DNA from: Oceanicella sp. SM1341
GTDB lineage: Bacteria; Pseudomonadota; Alphaproteobacteria; Rhodobacterales; Rhodobacteraceae
NCBI RefSeq assembly: GCF_003448965.1
Contig: NZ_QRGC01000025.1
Span: 28,743 to 92,742 of the forward strand
Direction: 5' to 3'
DNA: 64,000 nt
Part shown: piece after piece, positions 18,958 through 27,014 of the stretch
Position numbering within the stretch: position 1 is the first letter of the stretch
Layout of the letters: the number at the start of each line of letters is the position of its first letter
Program-made: the position numbers and the translations under genes
The notes under the pieces: model-generated
Told to the model about the DNA's origin: nothing
Database searches by the model: none
Seen by the model: only the letters and a program-made list of their open reading frames with translations

Positions 18958-19626
18958 TCAGCCCGCGCGCGGCCGCTCCAGCCCCGCGACCACCCGCGCC
19001 GTGTCGGTGAGCGCGCCGAAGATGCCGTCCTCCACCGTGATCATGTGCAGGGCGGCCTCGTGGGCATAGGCGTCGCCGCTCGCGCAGGCATCGGCCACGG
19101 TGAGGCACTGGAAGTTGCGGTCGCAGGCCTCGCGCAGGGTGCCCTGCACGCAGACATCGGTGGTGCAGCCGGAGAAGATCAGGTGGGTGATGCCCTGCGC
19201 GCCGAGCACGTGTTCGAGCTCGGTATGGGTGAAGGCGCCGTTGGCGGTCTTGTCGATGATGATGTCGCCGGGGCGCACGTCGATCTCGGGCGCGATGGCG
19301 AAGCCGGGGCTGCCGCGCAGCAGCACGTCGGTGCCGGCGAGCCCGGCGCGGGCCCGCCGCCATTTCTCGTAGGCGGTCATGTCGGCGAGGTCGGCGCGGT
19401 AGCCCTGCCGGGTGTGGATGATGCGGATCCCGGCGGCGCGGCAGGCCGCGATCAGCCGGCCGACCGCCGGCAGGATGGCGCGCAGCCGGGCCGGGTCGTA
19501 GCCCTTCCGGGCGAAGTAGCCCTCGGGCGAGAGGAAGTCTTGCTGCATGTCGATGACGAGCAGCGCGGTCGCCGCCGGCAACAGCCGCCCGTCATAGGGC
19601 CAGTCGAAGGGCCTTGCGCTGATCAT
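18958..19626 (-). CDS. Isochorismatase-family cysteine hydrolase
   Basis: A 222-aa protein starting at 19626; an 18-codon open extension is Pro/Arg-rich and unneeded. The catalytic triad of the family is visible: Asp26 (LLVIDMQQDF), Lys126 (IIDKTANGAF) and Cys159 (SGCTTDVCVQGT). Relatives hydrolyse biuret, ureidoacrylate, N-carbamoylsarcosine or nicotinamide, and the substrate cannot be decided from sequence alone. It lies downstream of the LysR gene on the same strand (98-bp gap) and may be under its control. Confidence 0.85.
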   Translation of the reverse strand: MISARPFDWPYDGRLLPAATALLVIDMQQDFLSPEGYFARKGYDPARLRAILPAVGRLIAACRAAGIRIIHTRQGYRADLADMTAYEKWRRARAGLAGTDVLLRGSPGFAIAPEIDVRPGDIIIDKTANGAFTHTELEHVLGAQGITHLIFSGCTTDVCVQGTLREACDRNFQCLTVADACASGDAYAHEAALHMITVEDGIFGALTDTARVVAGLERPRAG

Positions 19627-19724
19627 GTCACCCCCTGCCTGCGCTGCGCTTCCCCCCGTGCTCCGCGGCGGGTGCCCCATGGAGCCTCAGCGCGCGGCGG
19701 AAGGCCAGCGCTTTCGGCGCGCCC

Positions 19725-20639
19725 TCACGGCCCGGCGGCGCGGCCCGGGCCGGCGGCGGCCATGTCGGCGTCGGCCTCCAGCGCGCTCAGCAGCCAGGCG
19801 GCGAACTCGGCCATGGCCCGGCTGCGGGCCCGCTCGGAGGGCCAGGTGAGGTAGTAGCCCCCCGCGTCGATCTCGGTGCCGAAGGGCCGCACCAGCCGGC
19901 CTTCGGCCAGGGCGCGCGAGAACATCGCGACCGGCAGGATCGCCACGCCCGCCCCCTCGGCCGCGAGCTCGGCGAGGGCGATGGAGGAGTCGAACACCGG
20001 CCCGGTGAGCGGCGGGCAGGCCACCCCCGCCCGGGCGAACCAGCGCGGCCATTCATCGGCGCGGTAGCTGCGCAGCAGCACCTCGCGGGCCAGCTCCGCC
20101 GGCTGGCGCAGCCGCGCCCCCGTCCCCGGCGCGCAGAGCGGCGCGAAGGGGGTGCGCGCCAGCGGCAGCGCCTCCAGCCCCGGCCAGCGCCCGGCCCCGA
20201 AGCGGATCGCCATGTCGAGCCCCTCGCGCGCGATCTCCACCCGGTTGTTGTGCGTGGACAGGCGCAGGTCGATCATCGGGCAGGCGCGGCGGAAGGCGGC
20301 GAGCCGCGGCACCAGCCAGCCCACCGCGAAGGTGGTCACCACGCCGAGCTTGAGCACCTCGATGTTGTGCCGCCCCGAGATGCGCTCGAGCGCCCGGGCC
20401 ATGGCGTCGAACCCCTGCTCGAGCACCGGGAACAGCGCCTGGCCCTCGTCGGTGGGCACCAGCCCCGCGGAGGTGCGCAGGAAGAGCCGCGTGCCCAGCA
20501 GGTCCTCCAGCCGCGCGACCTGGTGGCTTACCGCCGCCTGGGTGACACGCAGCTCGATCGCCGCGCGGGTGAAACTGCCCTGCCGCATCGCCACCTCGAA
20601 CACGCGCAGCGCGTTCAGGGGTATGTCCGGTCGGTCCAT
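19725..20639 (-). CDS. LysR-type regulator (GcvA/AmpR-like), divergent from beta-lactamase
   Basis: A 304-aa LysR protein. The winged HTH is at about 6-65 (LNALRVFEVAMRQGSFTRAAIELRVTQAAVSHQVARLE) and the effector domain follows. The N-terminal pattern is that of the GcvA/AmpR branch. It is transcribed away from a class A beta-lactamase gene, the classical ampR-bla layout, so it is a candidate activator of that gene. It could equally regulate the cysteine hydrolase downstream. The start at 20639 is chosen because the long open frame beyond it crosses the beta-lactamase antisense. Confidence 0.88.
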   Translation of the reverse strand: MDRPDIPLNALRVFEVAMRQGSFTRAAIELRVTQAAVSHQVARLEDLLGTRLFLRTSAGLVPTDEGQALFPVLEQGFDAMARALERISGRHNIEVLKLGVVTTFAVGWLVPRLAAFRRACPMIDLRLSTHNNRVEIAREGLDMAIRFGAGRWPGLEALPLARTPFAPLCAPGTGARLRQPAELAREVLLRSYRADEWPRWFARAGVACPPLTGPVFDSSIALAELAAEGAGVAILPVAMFSRALAEGRLVRPFGTEIDAGGYYLTWPSERARSRAMAEFAAWLLSALEADADMAAAGPGRAAGP

Positions 20640-20673
20640 GCCCAATACCTCAGCTAATGGCACGCCTGATGAT

Positions 20674-20692
20674 TTGTCGTCTGTTCGGACAA
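20674..20692. promoter_or_regulatory. Candidate LysR operator dyad in lysR-bla intergenic region
   Basis: TTGTC at 20674-20678 and GACAA at 20688-20692 form an inverted repeat with a 9-nt centre. It lies midway between the divergent starts and contains the T-N11-A spacing common to LysR sites. AATATAAC just to the right could be part of a promoter for the beta-lactamase gene. Confidence 0.4.
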
Positions 20693-20819
20693 TATAACGT
20701 TCGCTATGGAATTTGCATGGCATCAACGGATGCCAGGGATGCAACCCCGCCGGACAGGGGCCCTCCCGGCCGCGCGACACCCGCACGGCCGCCCCGCCGG
20801 CACAGACACGGAACCACAG

Positions 20820-21704
20820 ATGCACTCGATCCTTCACGGCCTGCCGCGCCTCGCGGCGGGGCTCGCCCTCGGCTGTTCCCTCTCCTTCGCCGCCATGGCC
20901 GGCGAGGCGGAGCGCCGTCTCGACGACACGGTGCGCCGCATCGAGCAGAGCCTCGGCGCGCGGGTGGGCCTCATGGTCCGCGACACCGGCTCGCGGCGCG
21001 AATGGAGCCACCGCGCCGCCGAGCGCTTCGCGATGAACAGCACGATGAAGGTGCCGCTCTGCGCCGCCGTGCTGCATGCGGCGGAAGCGGGCGCGCTCGA
21101 CCTCGACACGCCGCTCGACATCGCGCAGGAAGACATGCTGGAGTACGCGCCGGTGGCAGCCCGGCACGTGGGCGGCAGCCTGCCGGTGCGCGACCTCTGC
21201 CTCGCGGCCCTCGACATGAGCGACAACACCGCCACCAACCTGCTGATCGACCATCTCGGCGGCCCGCAGGAGATCACCGCCTTCCTGCGCGGCATCGGCG
21301 ACGAGGCGAGCCGCGCCGACCGCCGCGAGCCCGGGCTCAACGACGTCCCCCCCGGCGACGAGCGCGACACCACCACGCCGCAGGCGATGGCGGGCACGCT
21401 CGAGGCCCTGTTGCTGGGCGAGGCGCTCGGCGCCGGGGCGCGCGAGCAGCTCCTCGCCTGGATGACCCCCGGCAGCGTGACCGGCAAGCTGATGCGCGCC
21501 GCCGTGCCCGAGGGCTGGGTGGTGGCCGACAAGTCCGGCAGCGGCAGCACCACGCGCAACCTCGTGGGCCTCGTGATGCCGCCCGCGCGCGCGCCGGTGG
21601 TCTTCGCCATCTTCCTCTCCGGCGCCGAGGCCGATTTCGCCACGCGGGACAAGGCGGTGGCCGAGATCTCCGCCGCGGTGGCAGCCCTCGTCGACGCCCA
21701 GTGA
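20820..21704 (+). CDS. Class A serine beta-lactamase
   Basis: A 294-aa protein. The start at 20820 gives a proper signal peptide (to about residue 27, SFAAMAGEA). Class A motifs are all present: S74-x-x-K77 (STMK), SDN 134-136, E170-x-x-L-N (EPGLN) and K238-S-G (KSG in place of the commoner KTG). It hydrolyses beta-lactams in the periplasm by acyl-enzyme formation. The spectrum cannot be predicted reliably. The divergent LysR gene suggests inducible expression. Confidence 0.92.
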   Translation: MHSILHGLPRLAAGLALGCSLSFAAMAGEAERRLDDTVRRIEQSLGARVGLMVRDTGSRREWSHRAAERFAMNSTMKVPLCAAVLHAAEAGALDLDTPLDIAQEDMLEYAPVAARHVGGSLPVRDLCLAALDMSDNTATNLLIDHLGGPQEITAFLRGIGDEASRADRREPGLNDVPPGDERDTTTPQAMAGTLEALLLGEALGAGAREQLLAWMTPGSVTGKLMRAAVPEGWVVADKSGSGSTTRNLVGLVMPPARAPVVFAIFLSGAEADFATRDKAVAEISAAVAALVDAQ

Positions 21705-21770
21705 GCCGCAGCCGGCGGGGCAGGCACCCCGCCGGCTCGCCCCGGATTTCCGCTTCCGGCCGGAACGAAC

Positions 21771-21818
21771 ATTAGATGTCTTAGGTTCTTGACACAAACT
21801 TAGGCATCTAAGTAATGT
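21771..21818 (+). promoter_or_regulatory. Promoter of phthalate operon 1 with two MarR-like operators
   Basis: TTGACA at 21789-21794 and TAATGT at 21813-21818 form a sigma-70-type promoter with an 18-nt spacer. A perfect 5-4-5 palindrome, CTTAG-GCAT-CTAAG (21799-21812), fills the spacer. A second, imperfect copy (ATTAGATGTCTTAG, 21771-21784) lies just upstream of the -35. Repression by the MarR protein encoded at 28871 is inferred. The related sites are at 29441 and 29488. Confidence 0.7.
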
Positions 21819-21873
21819 GACGGCAACAGGCGCGCCCCCGAAGGCCGCGCCGCAGAGGAGGAAACGATCCGGC

Positions 21874-22812
21874 ATGGAACACATGACCATGCGCGTCGTG
21901 CGGCGGCGCGCGCTCACCAGCCATATCTGCGAATTCACCCTGGCCCCGGCCGAGGGCGGCGCCCTGCCCGCCTTCACCCCCGGCGCGCATGTCACCGTGC
22001 AGACCCCCTCGGGCGCGATGCGGCGCTACTCGCTCGTGAACGACGGCACCGCGCCGGAGGTCTACGTGATCGCGGTCAAGCGCGAGCTCGCCTCGCGCGG
22101 GGGCTCCGCCTCGATGCACGAGGCGGCGCAGGAGGGCACCGAGCTGATGGTCGAGCCGCCGGAAAACACCTTCGCGCTGCGCGAGGCGCGCGAGTACCTG
22201 CTCATCGCCGGCGGCATCGGGGTGACCCCGATCTATGCCATGGCGCAGCATCTCGAGCGGCTGGGCAAGCCCTTCCGGGTGATCTACTGCAGCCGCTCCC
22301 GCGCCGACACCGCCTATGTCGAGGACATGGAGCAGGCCTTCGGCGACCGGCTCACCCTGCACCACGACGACGGCGACCCCGCCCGCGCCTATGATTTCTG
22401 GGATCATTTCGAGGAGCAGAAGGACCTGCATGTCTACTGCTGCGGGCCCCAGCCCCTGATGGAGGAGATCGATGCCGTCTCCGGCCACTGGCCGGAGGGG
22501 CGGGTGAACTTCGAGGATTTCAAGCCCGTGGAGGTGGTGCGCGCCGATGACACCGCCTTTGACGTGGTGCTCTCGCGGCAGGAGCGGCGTGTGAGCGTGC
22601 CGCAGGACCGCTCCATCCTCGAGGCGCTGCGCGACGCGGGCCTGAAGACGGTGAGTTCCTGCGAGAGCGGCACCTGCGGCACCTGCAAGACCCGGCTGAT
22701 CTCCGGCACGCCGGACCACCGCGACATGGTGCTGATGGACGAGGAGAAATCCGATTTCATCATGATCTGCGTCTCGCGGGCGAAGGAGGGTGAGCTTGTC
22801 CTCGATCTCTGA
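21874..22812 (+). CDS. Phthalate-dioxygenase-reductase-type FMN / 2Fe-2S reductase
   Basis: A 312-aa protein. AGAGGAGG lies upstream of the ATG. Domains in order are a flavin-binding barrel with RYSL (51-54), an NAD-binding domain with GGIGVTP (113-119) and CCGPQPL (from about 189), and a C-terminal plant-type 2Fe-2S ferredoxin with C263, C268, C271 and C299. This order is that of class IA reductases such as phthalate dioxygenase reductase and vanillate demethylase reductase. It should pass electrons from NADH to the Rieske oxygenase at 32551, which sits in a second operon under the same putative operator. Confidence 0.88.
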   Translation: MEHMTMRVVRRRALTSHICEFTLAPAEGGALPAFTPGAHVTVQTPSGAMRRYSLVNDGTAPEVYVIAVKRELASRGGSASMHEAAQEGTELMVEPPENTFALREAREYLLIAGGIGVTPIYAMAQHLERLGKPFRVIYCSRSRADTAYVEDMEQAFGDRLTLHHDDGDPARAYDFWDHFEEQKDLHVYCCGPQPLMEEIDAVSGHWPEGRVNFEDFKPVEVVRADDTAFDVVLSRQERRVSVPQDRSILEALRDAGLKTVSSCESGTCGTCKTRLISGTPDHRDMVLMDEEKSDFIMICVSRAKEGELVLDL

Positions 22813-24007
22813 GCCCGTGCGGCTGGGCGTGGTCGGGCTGGGCCGCGCCTTCATGCTCACCCTGCCCGCCTTCCGCGACCCGCGCCTGCGCCTGGTGGCC
22901 GCCGCCGCCCCACGACCCGAGAGCCGTGCCGCCTTCGAGGCCGAGTTCGGCGGCCGGGCCCATGCCACGGTCGAGGCGCTCGCCGCCGACCCCGAGGTGG
23001 AGGCGGTCTACGTCGCCACCCCGCACCAGATGCACGCCGAGCATGTGCAGCTGCTGGCGCGCGCCGGCAAGCACGTGCTGGTGGACAAGCCGCTGGCGGT
23101 CTCGCTCGAGGACGCCGACCGGATGGTGGCCGCGGCGGCGGCGGGCGGCGTGCAGCTCATCGTCGGGCCGAGCCACAGTTTCGACGCGCCCGTGGCCCTC
23201 GCCCGCCGGCTGATCGACAGCGGCGCACTGGGGCGGGTGCGCATGGTGCAGGCCTTCAACTACACCGATTTCCTCTACCGCCCCCGGCGGCCGGAGGAGC
23301 TGCGCACCGAGGAGGGCGGCGGCGTGCTGTTCAGCCAGGGCGTGCACCAGGTCGACATCGTGCGCCTGCTCTGCGGCGGCGAGGCGCTGCAGGTGAGCGC
23401 GATGACCGGCGCCTGGGACCCCGCCCGCCCGACCGAGGGCGCCTATTCGGCGCTGGTCTCGTTCCGCGGCGGCGCCTTCGCCAGCCTCACCTACTCGGGC
23501 TATGCACATTTCGACAGCGACATCTGGATGGACGGGGTGGGCGAGCTGGGCGCGAAGAAGGCGCCGGAGGCCTATGGCCGGGCACGCCGCGCGCTCGAGG
23601 GGCTCGACGCAAGCGCCGAGGCCGCGCTGAAATCCACCCGCACCTACGGCACCGCCGGCGCCCTGCCCGAGCCCGGCCACCACGAGCATTTCGGCCCCGT
23701 GCTGGTGCTGTGCGACCGCGCGGACCTGCGCCTCACGCCGGATGGCGTGGAGATCTCCGGCGATTTCGAGCGCCGCTTCGAGCCCGCGCCGCTCATCGGC
23801 CACCCGCGCCGCACCGTGGTCGACGCGCTCGTGGCCGCGGTGCGCGAGGGCCGGGCCCCGGCCCAGACCGGCGCCTGGGGCCGCGCCAGCCTCGAGCTGT
23901 GCCACGCCATCCTGCGCTCGGCCGACACCGGCGCCCCCGTTCCGCTTACCCGCCAGTGCCGCCCCGGCGCCACCGGCACCCCGATGCATGAGGAGATCCA
24001 CCCGTGA
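22790..24007 (+). CDS. Gfo/Idh/MocA oxidoreductase, probable dihydrodiol-phthalate dehydrogenase
   Basis: A 405-aa protein with an N-terminal NAD(P)-binding fold (LGVVGLGRAFMLTLPAF) and the family motif KHVLVDKPLAVS, then a C-terminal alpha/beta domain. Its neighbours make it a good candidate for cis-4,5-dihydro-4,5-dihydroxyphthalate dehydrogenase (Pht4-like), which rearomatises the dioxygenase product. The exact start is uncertain. GTG at 22790 abuts GAAGGAGG with no spacer, whereas TTG at 22796 has better spacing. It overlaps the reductase stop and ends in a GTGA overlap with the decarboxylase gene. Confidence 0.8.
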   Translation: MSLSSISEPVRLGVVGLGRAFMLTLPAFRDPRLRLVAAAAPRPESRAAFEAEFGGRAHATVEALAADPEVEAVYVATPHQMHAEHVQLLARAGKHVLVDKPLAVSLEDADRMVAAAAAGGVQLIVGPSHSFDAPVALARRLIDSGALGRVRMVQAFNYTDFLYRPRRPEELRTEEGGGVLFSQGVHQVDIVRLLCGGEALQVSAMTGAWDPARPTEGAYSALVSFRGGAFASLTYSGYAHFDSDIWMDGVGELGAKKAPEAYGRARRALEGLDASAEAALKSTRTYGTAGALPEPGHHEHFGPVLVLCDRADLRLTPDGVEISGDFERRFEPAPLIGHPRRTVVDALVAAVREGRAPAQTGAWGRASLELCHAILRSADTGAPVPLTRQCRPGATGTPMHEEIHP

Positions 24008-24996
24008 GCGACCTGACCCTTTCCATCGCAATGGGCGACTATGACCGCACGAGGCCGCTCGTCGACGGCCGGGTGAAGATCGACGGCGTCGCCCCCGTGC
24101 CGATGCTGCTTTCGCCCGAGGAGATGTTCTTCCGCGCCTTCCGCCACGCGGCCTTCGACATCTCCGAGCTCTCGCTCTCCTCCTATTCCATCTCGGTCGC
24201 GCGCGGCACGCCGCATTACGTGGCCATCCCCGTGTTCCTCAGCCGCGCCTTCCGCCACACCTCGGTCTACATCCGCACCGACCGCGGCATCGCCCGGCCG
24301 GAAGACCTGAAGGGCAGGCGCATCGGCATCGCCGAGTACCAGCTCTCCGCCAATGTCTGGGTGCGCGGCATCCTGGAGGACGATTACGGGCTGAAGCCCT
24401 CCGACGTCACCTGGGTGCGCGGCGGCATGGACACGCCGGGCCGGCCGGAGAAGATCGCGGTGGAGCTGCCCGCCGACATCCGTGTCGAGGCCGCGCCCGA
24501 GGGAGCCACCCTCAACGCCATGCTGGCGGCGGGCGAGATCGACGGGTTCATCGGCCCGCGCTGGCCGCGCTGCTTTGCCGAAGGGCACCCCCACGTGGGC
24601 CGGCTCTTCCCCGACAGCATCGGCGCGGCGGAGGAGTATTTCCGCCGCACCCGCATCTTCCCGGTGATGCATGTGCTGGGCCTGCGCCGCAGCCTGGCGG
24701 AGGCGCATCCCTGGCTGCCGGCGGCGCTGTTCAAGGCCTTCTCGCGCGCAAAGGCCCTGGCGCAGGAGGCGCTGTCGGACACCTCGGCCACCAAGGTCAC
24801 CATGCCCTTCGTGGAAGACACGCTCAACCGCGCCCAGGCGCTGATGGGCCCCGACCCCTGGTCCTACGGCGTGGCCGCCAATGCCCATGTGCTGGAGCGC
24901 TTCCTCGCCTATCACCACGCGCAGGGCCTCTCGCCGCGCAAGGTGGAGGTGGAGGAGCTGTTCCACCCCTCCACCCTCGAAGCCTACAGCCTGTGA
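24004..24996 (+). CDS. Probable 4,5-dihydroxyphthalate decarboxylase
   Basis: A 330-aa protein with GTG start overlapping the upstream stop. The N-terminus (LTLSIAMGDYDRTRPLVDGRV) and the periplasmic-binding-protein-like fold (RPEDLKGRRIGIAEYQLSANVWVRG) match the 4,5-dihydroxyphthalate decarboxylase family (Pht5-like). That family has a binding-protein fold but is cytoplasmic. No signal peptide is present, which argues against a transporter role. It would convert 4,5-dihydroxyphthalate to protocatechuate. No ring-cleavage gene is in the window. Confidence 0.82.
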   Translation: MSDLTLSIAMGDYDRTRPLVDGRVKIDGVAPVPMLLSPEEMFFRAFRHAAFDISELSLSSYSISVARGTPHYVAIPVFLSRAFRHTSVYIRTDRGIARPEDLKGRRIGIAEYQLSANVWVRGILEDDYGLKPSDVTWVRGGMDTPGRPEKIAVELPADIRVEAAPEGATLNAMLAAGEIDGFIGPRWPRCFAEGHPHVGRLFPDSIGAAEEYFRRTRIFPVMHVLGLRRSLAEAHPWLPAALFKAFSRAKALAQEALSDTSATKVTMPFVEDTLNRAQALMGPDPWSYGVAANAHVLERFLAYHHAQGLSPRKVEVEELFHPSTLEAYSL

Positions 24997-25006
24997 GGAG
25001 CACGAC

Positions 25007-25444
25007 ATGACCCGACTTTCCCCCGGCGAGATGGTCGAGATCGAGACCCCCGGCGGCCATGCCTATGCCCAGGTCACCCATGTGCATCCGAGCTACCCGC
25101 CGGTGGTGCGCGCCATCGAGGGGCTGCACGCAACCCGCCCGGCCGACCTGCGGCTGCTCGCCGCCGGGCCCACGCGCTTCGTGGCGATGATCCCGCTCGA
25201 CACCGCGCTCGCCCGGCTGAACGTGCGCCACGCCCTGCTGGGAGCTGCCCCGGTGCCCGAGGCGGCGCGGCCCTTCCCCACCTTCCGCATGCCCATCCGC
25301 GACAAGCAGGGCGAGATTGTCTACTGGTGGTTCTGGGACGGGCGGGGCCTGAGCTACGCGGTCGATCTCGACGCGGGCCAGGCCGGGCTGCCCCTGCGCG
25401 AAGTGGTGAGCGGCGCGCGCTTCATGGACATGCTGGCGGCCTGA
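25007..25444 (+). CDS. Small conserved protein of unknown function (Imm26-like) in phthalate operon
   Basis: A 145-aa protein with GAGGAG before the ATG, 10 bp after the decarboxylase. The sequence has an SH3-like N-terminal half (GEMVEIETPGGHAYAQVTHVH) and a conserved C-terminal FPTFRMPIRDKQGEIVYWWFWDG. This recalls the Imm26-type immunity fold, but I cannot assign a role. No signal peptide or membrane segment. Its place inside a catabolic operon suggests an accessory to the pathway rather than toxin immunity; no toxin gene is adjacent. Confidence 0.6.
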   Translation: MTRLSPGEMVEIETPGGHAYAQVTHVHPSYPPVVRAIEGLHATRPADLRLLAAGPTRFVAMIPLDTALARLNVRHALLGAAPVPEAARPFPTFRMPIRDKQGEIVYWWFWDGRGLSYAVDLDAGQAGLPLREVVSGARFMDMLAA

Positions 25445-25506
25445 CGGCGGCCCCGCCTCCGCCGCCCCTGCGCCCGAAAAGACAAGACATAACAAGGGAG
25501 GAGCCC

Positions 25507-26988
25507 ATGCGGGACACGGAAATCGCCTCTGTCGAGGCGTGCATGCCGCGGCAATGCGGCCTCTGGTACGACGGCGGCTGGCACGCCCCGCGCGACGGTC
25601 GCCATGCCCCCACGCTGAACCCCGCCACCGGCGAGGAGCTGGCCGAGGTGGCCGAGGCCGGTGCCGCCGATGTCGACGCGGCGGTGGCAGCGGCCCGCGC
25701 GGGCTTTGCCACCTGGCGCGACGTCGCACCGCTGGAGCGCGCGCGCATCCTGCGCGAGATCGCGGCGCGCCTGCGCCGGCACGGCGACGAGCTTGCCCTG
25801 CTCGACGCCGCCAATTGCGGCAACCCCTACACCGAGATGCGCGGCGACGCCGGCATCGCCGCGGCCCAGATGGAGTTCTTCGCCGGCCTCGTGACCGAGA
25901 TGAAGGGCGACACCATCCCCATGGGCCCCGACCGGCTGAACATGAGCCTGCGCGAGCCGCTGGGCGTGGTGGCGCGCATCCTCGCGTTCAACCACCCGTT
26001 CATGTTCTGCGGCGGCAAGATGGCCGCACCGCTGGCCGCCGGCAACGCGGTGATCATCAAGCCGCCGGCGCAGGCGCCGCTCTCGGCCCTGCGGCTCGCG
26101 GAGCTGGTGGAGGGGCTGCTGCCGGCCGGCACCTTCTCGGTGCTGCCCGGCGGCACCGAGGCGGGGGCGGCCCTTGCCGGCCACCCGGGCGTGGCGAAGG
26201 TGACGCTGATCGGCTCGGTGGCCGCCGGCCGCGCGGTGATGCGCGCGGCGAGCGACACCATCAAGCCGGTGCTGCTGGAGCTGGGCGGCAAGAACGCGCT
26301 CATCGCCTACCCCGACAGCGACCCCGAACGCGTGGCCGACGCGCTGGTGCGCGGCATGAACTTCGGCTGGTGCGGCCAGTCCTGCGGCTCGACCAGCCGC
26401 GGCTTCCTGCATGCCGACATCCATGACGCGGTGCTGGCCCACCTGCCCGCGAAGGTGGCGCAGTACCGCCCCGGCCTGCCCACCGACCCCGCCACCACCA
26501 TGGGCGCCCTCGTCTCGCGCGCGCATTTCGAGCGGGTGATGGGCTTCATCGACAGCGCCCATGCCGAGGGCGCGCGCGCCATAACCGGGGGCCATGCGCT
26601 CACCGAGGGCGCGCTCGGGCGAGGCTGCTTCATCGCCCCCACCATCTTCGCCGATGTCACCCCGCAGATGCGCATCGCGCGCGAGGAGATCTTCGGCCCC
26701 GTGCTCGCCCTGCGCCGCTGGACGGAGGAGGCGGAGATGCTGGAGGAGGTGAACGGCCTCGAGCTCGGCCTCACCTGCGCGATCTGGAGCCGCGACCTCG
26801 CCACCGCCCACCGCGCCGCGGGCCGGGTGGAGGCGGGGTTCGTGTGGATCAACGAGGTGGGGCGGCATTTCCTCGGCGCGCCCTTCGGCGGGGTGAAACA
26901 GTCCGGCATCGGGCGGGAGGAGGGCATCGGCGAGCTGATGTCCTTCACCCATGAGAAGAACATCCACATCCACCTGGCCGGCCAGTGA
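25507..26988 (+). CDS. NAD(P)-dependent aldehyde dehydrogenase
   Basis: A 493-aa ALDH-superfamily enzyme. GGGAGGA precedes the ATG. The general base Glu258 (LLELGGKN) and nucleophile Cys293 (GQSCGSTSR) are present, as are FNHPFMFCGGKM and the C-terminal PFGGVKQSGIGREEG. The substrate is unknown. Next to a TPP enzyme of the benzoylformate-decarboxylase type, it could oxidise an aromatic aldehyde released by that enzyme. It is part of phthalate operon 1. Confidence 0.88.
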   Translation: MRDTEIASVEACMPRQCGLWYDGGWHAPRDGRHAPTLNPATGEELAEVAEAGAADVDAAVAAARAGFATWRDVAPLERARILREIAARLRRHGDELALLDAANCGNPYTEMRGDAGIAAAQMEFFAGLVTEMKGDTIPMGPDRLNMSLREPLGVVARILAFNHPFMFCGGKMAAPLAAGNAVIIKPPAQAPLSALRLAELVEGLLPAGTFSVLPGGTEAGAALAGHPGVAKVTLIGSVAAGRAVMRAASDTIKPVLLELGGKNALIAYPDSDPERVADALVRGMNFGWCGQSCGSTSRGFLHADIHDAVLAHLPAKVAQYRPGLPTDPATTMGALVSRAHFERVMGFIDSAHAEGARAITGGHALTEGALGRGCFIAPTIFADVTPQMRIAREEIFGPVLALRRWTEEAEMLEEVNGLELGLTCAIWSRDLATAHRAAGRVEAGFVWINEVGRHFLGAPFGGVKQSGIGREEGIGELMSFTHEKNIHIHLAGQ

Positions 26989-27014
26989 CGCCGGAGCCCA
27001 CGCGGAGACACACG

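Noticed and set aside
24004..24996. ABC/TRAP-type periplasmic binding protein
   Set aside because: Binding-protein fold but no signal peptide; family and operon fit 4,5-dihydroxyphthalate decarboxylase better.
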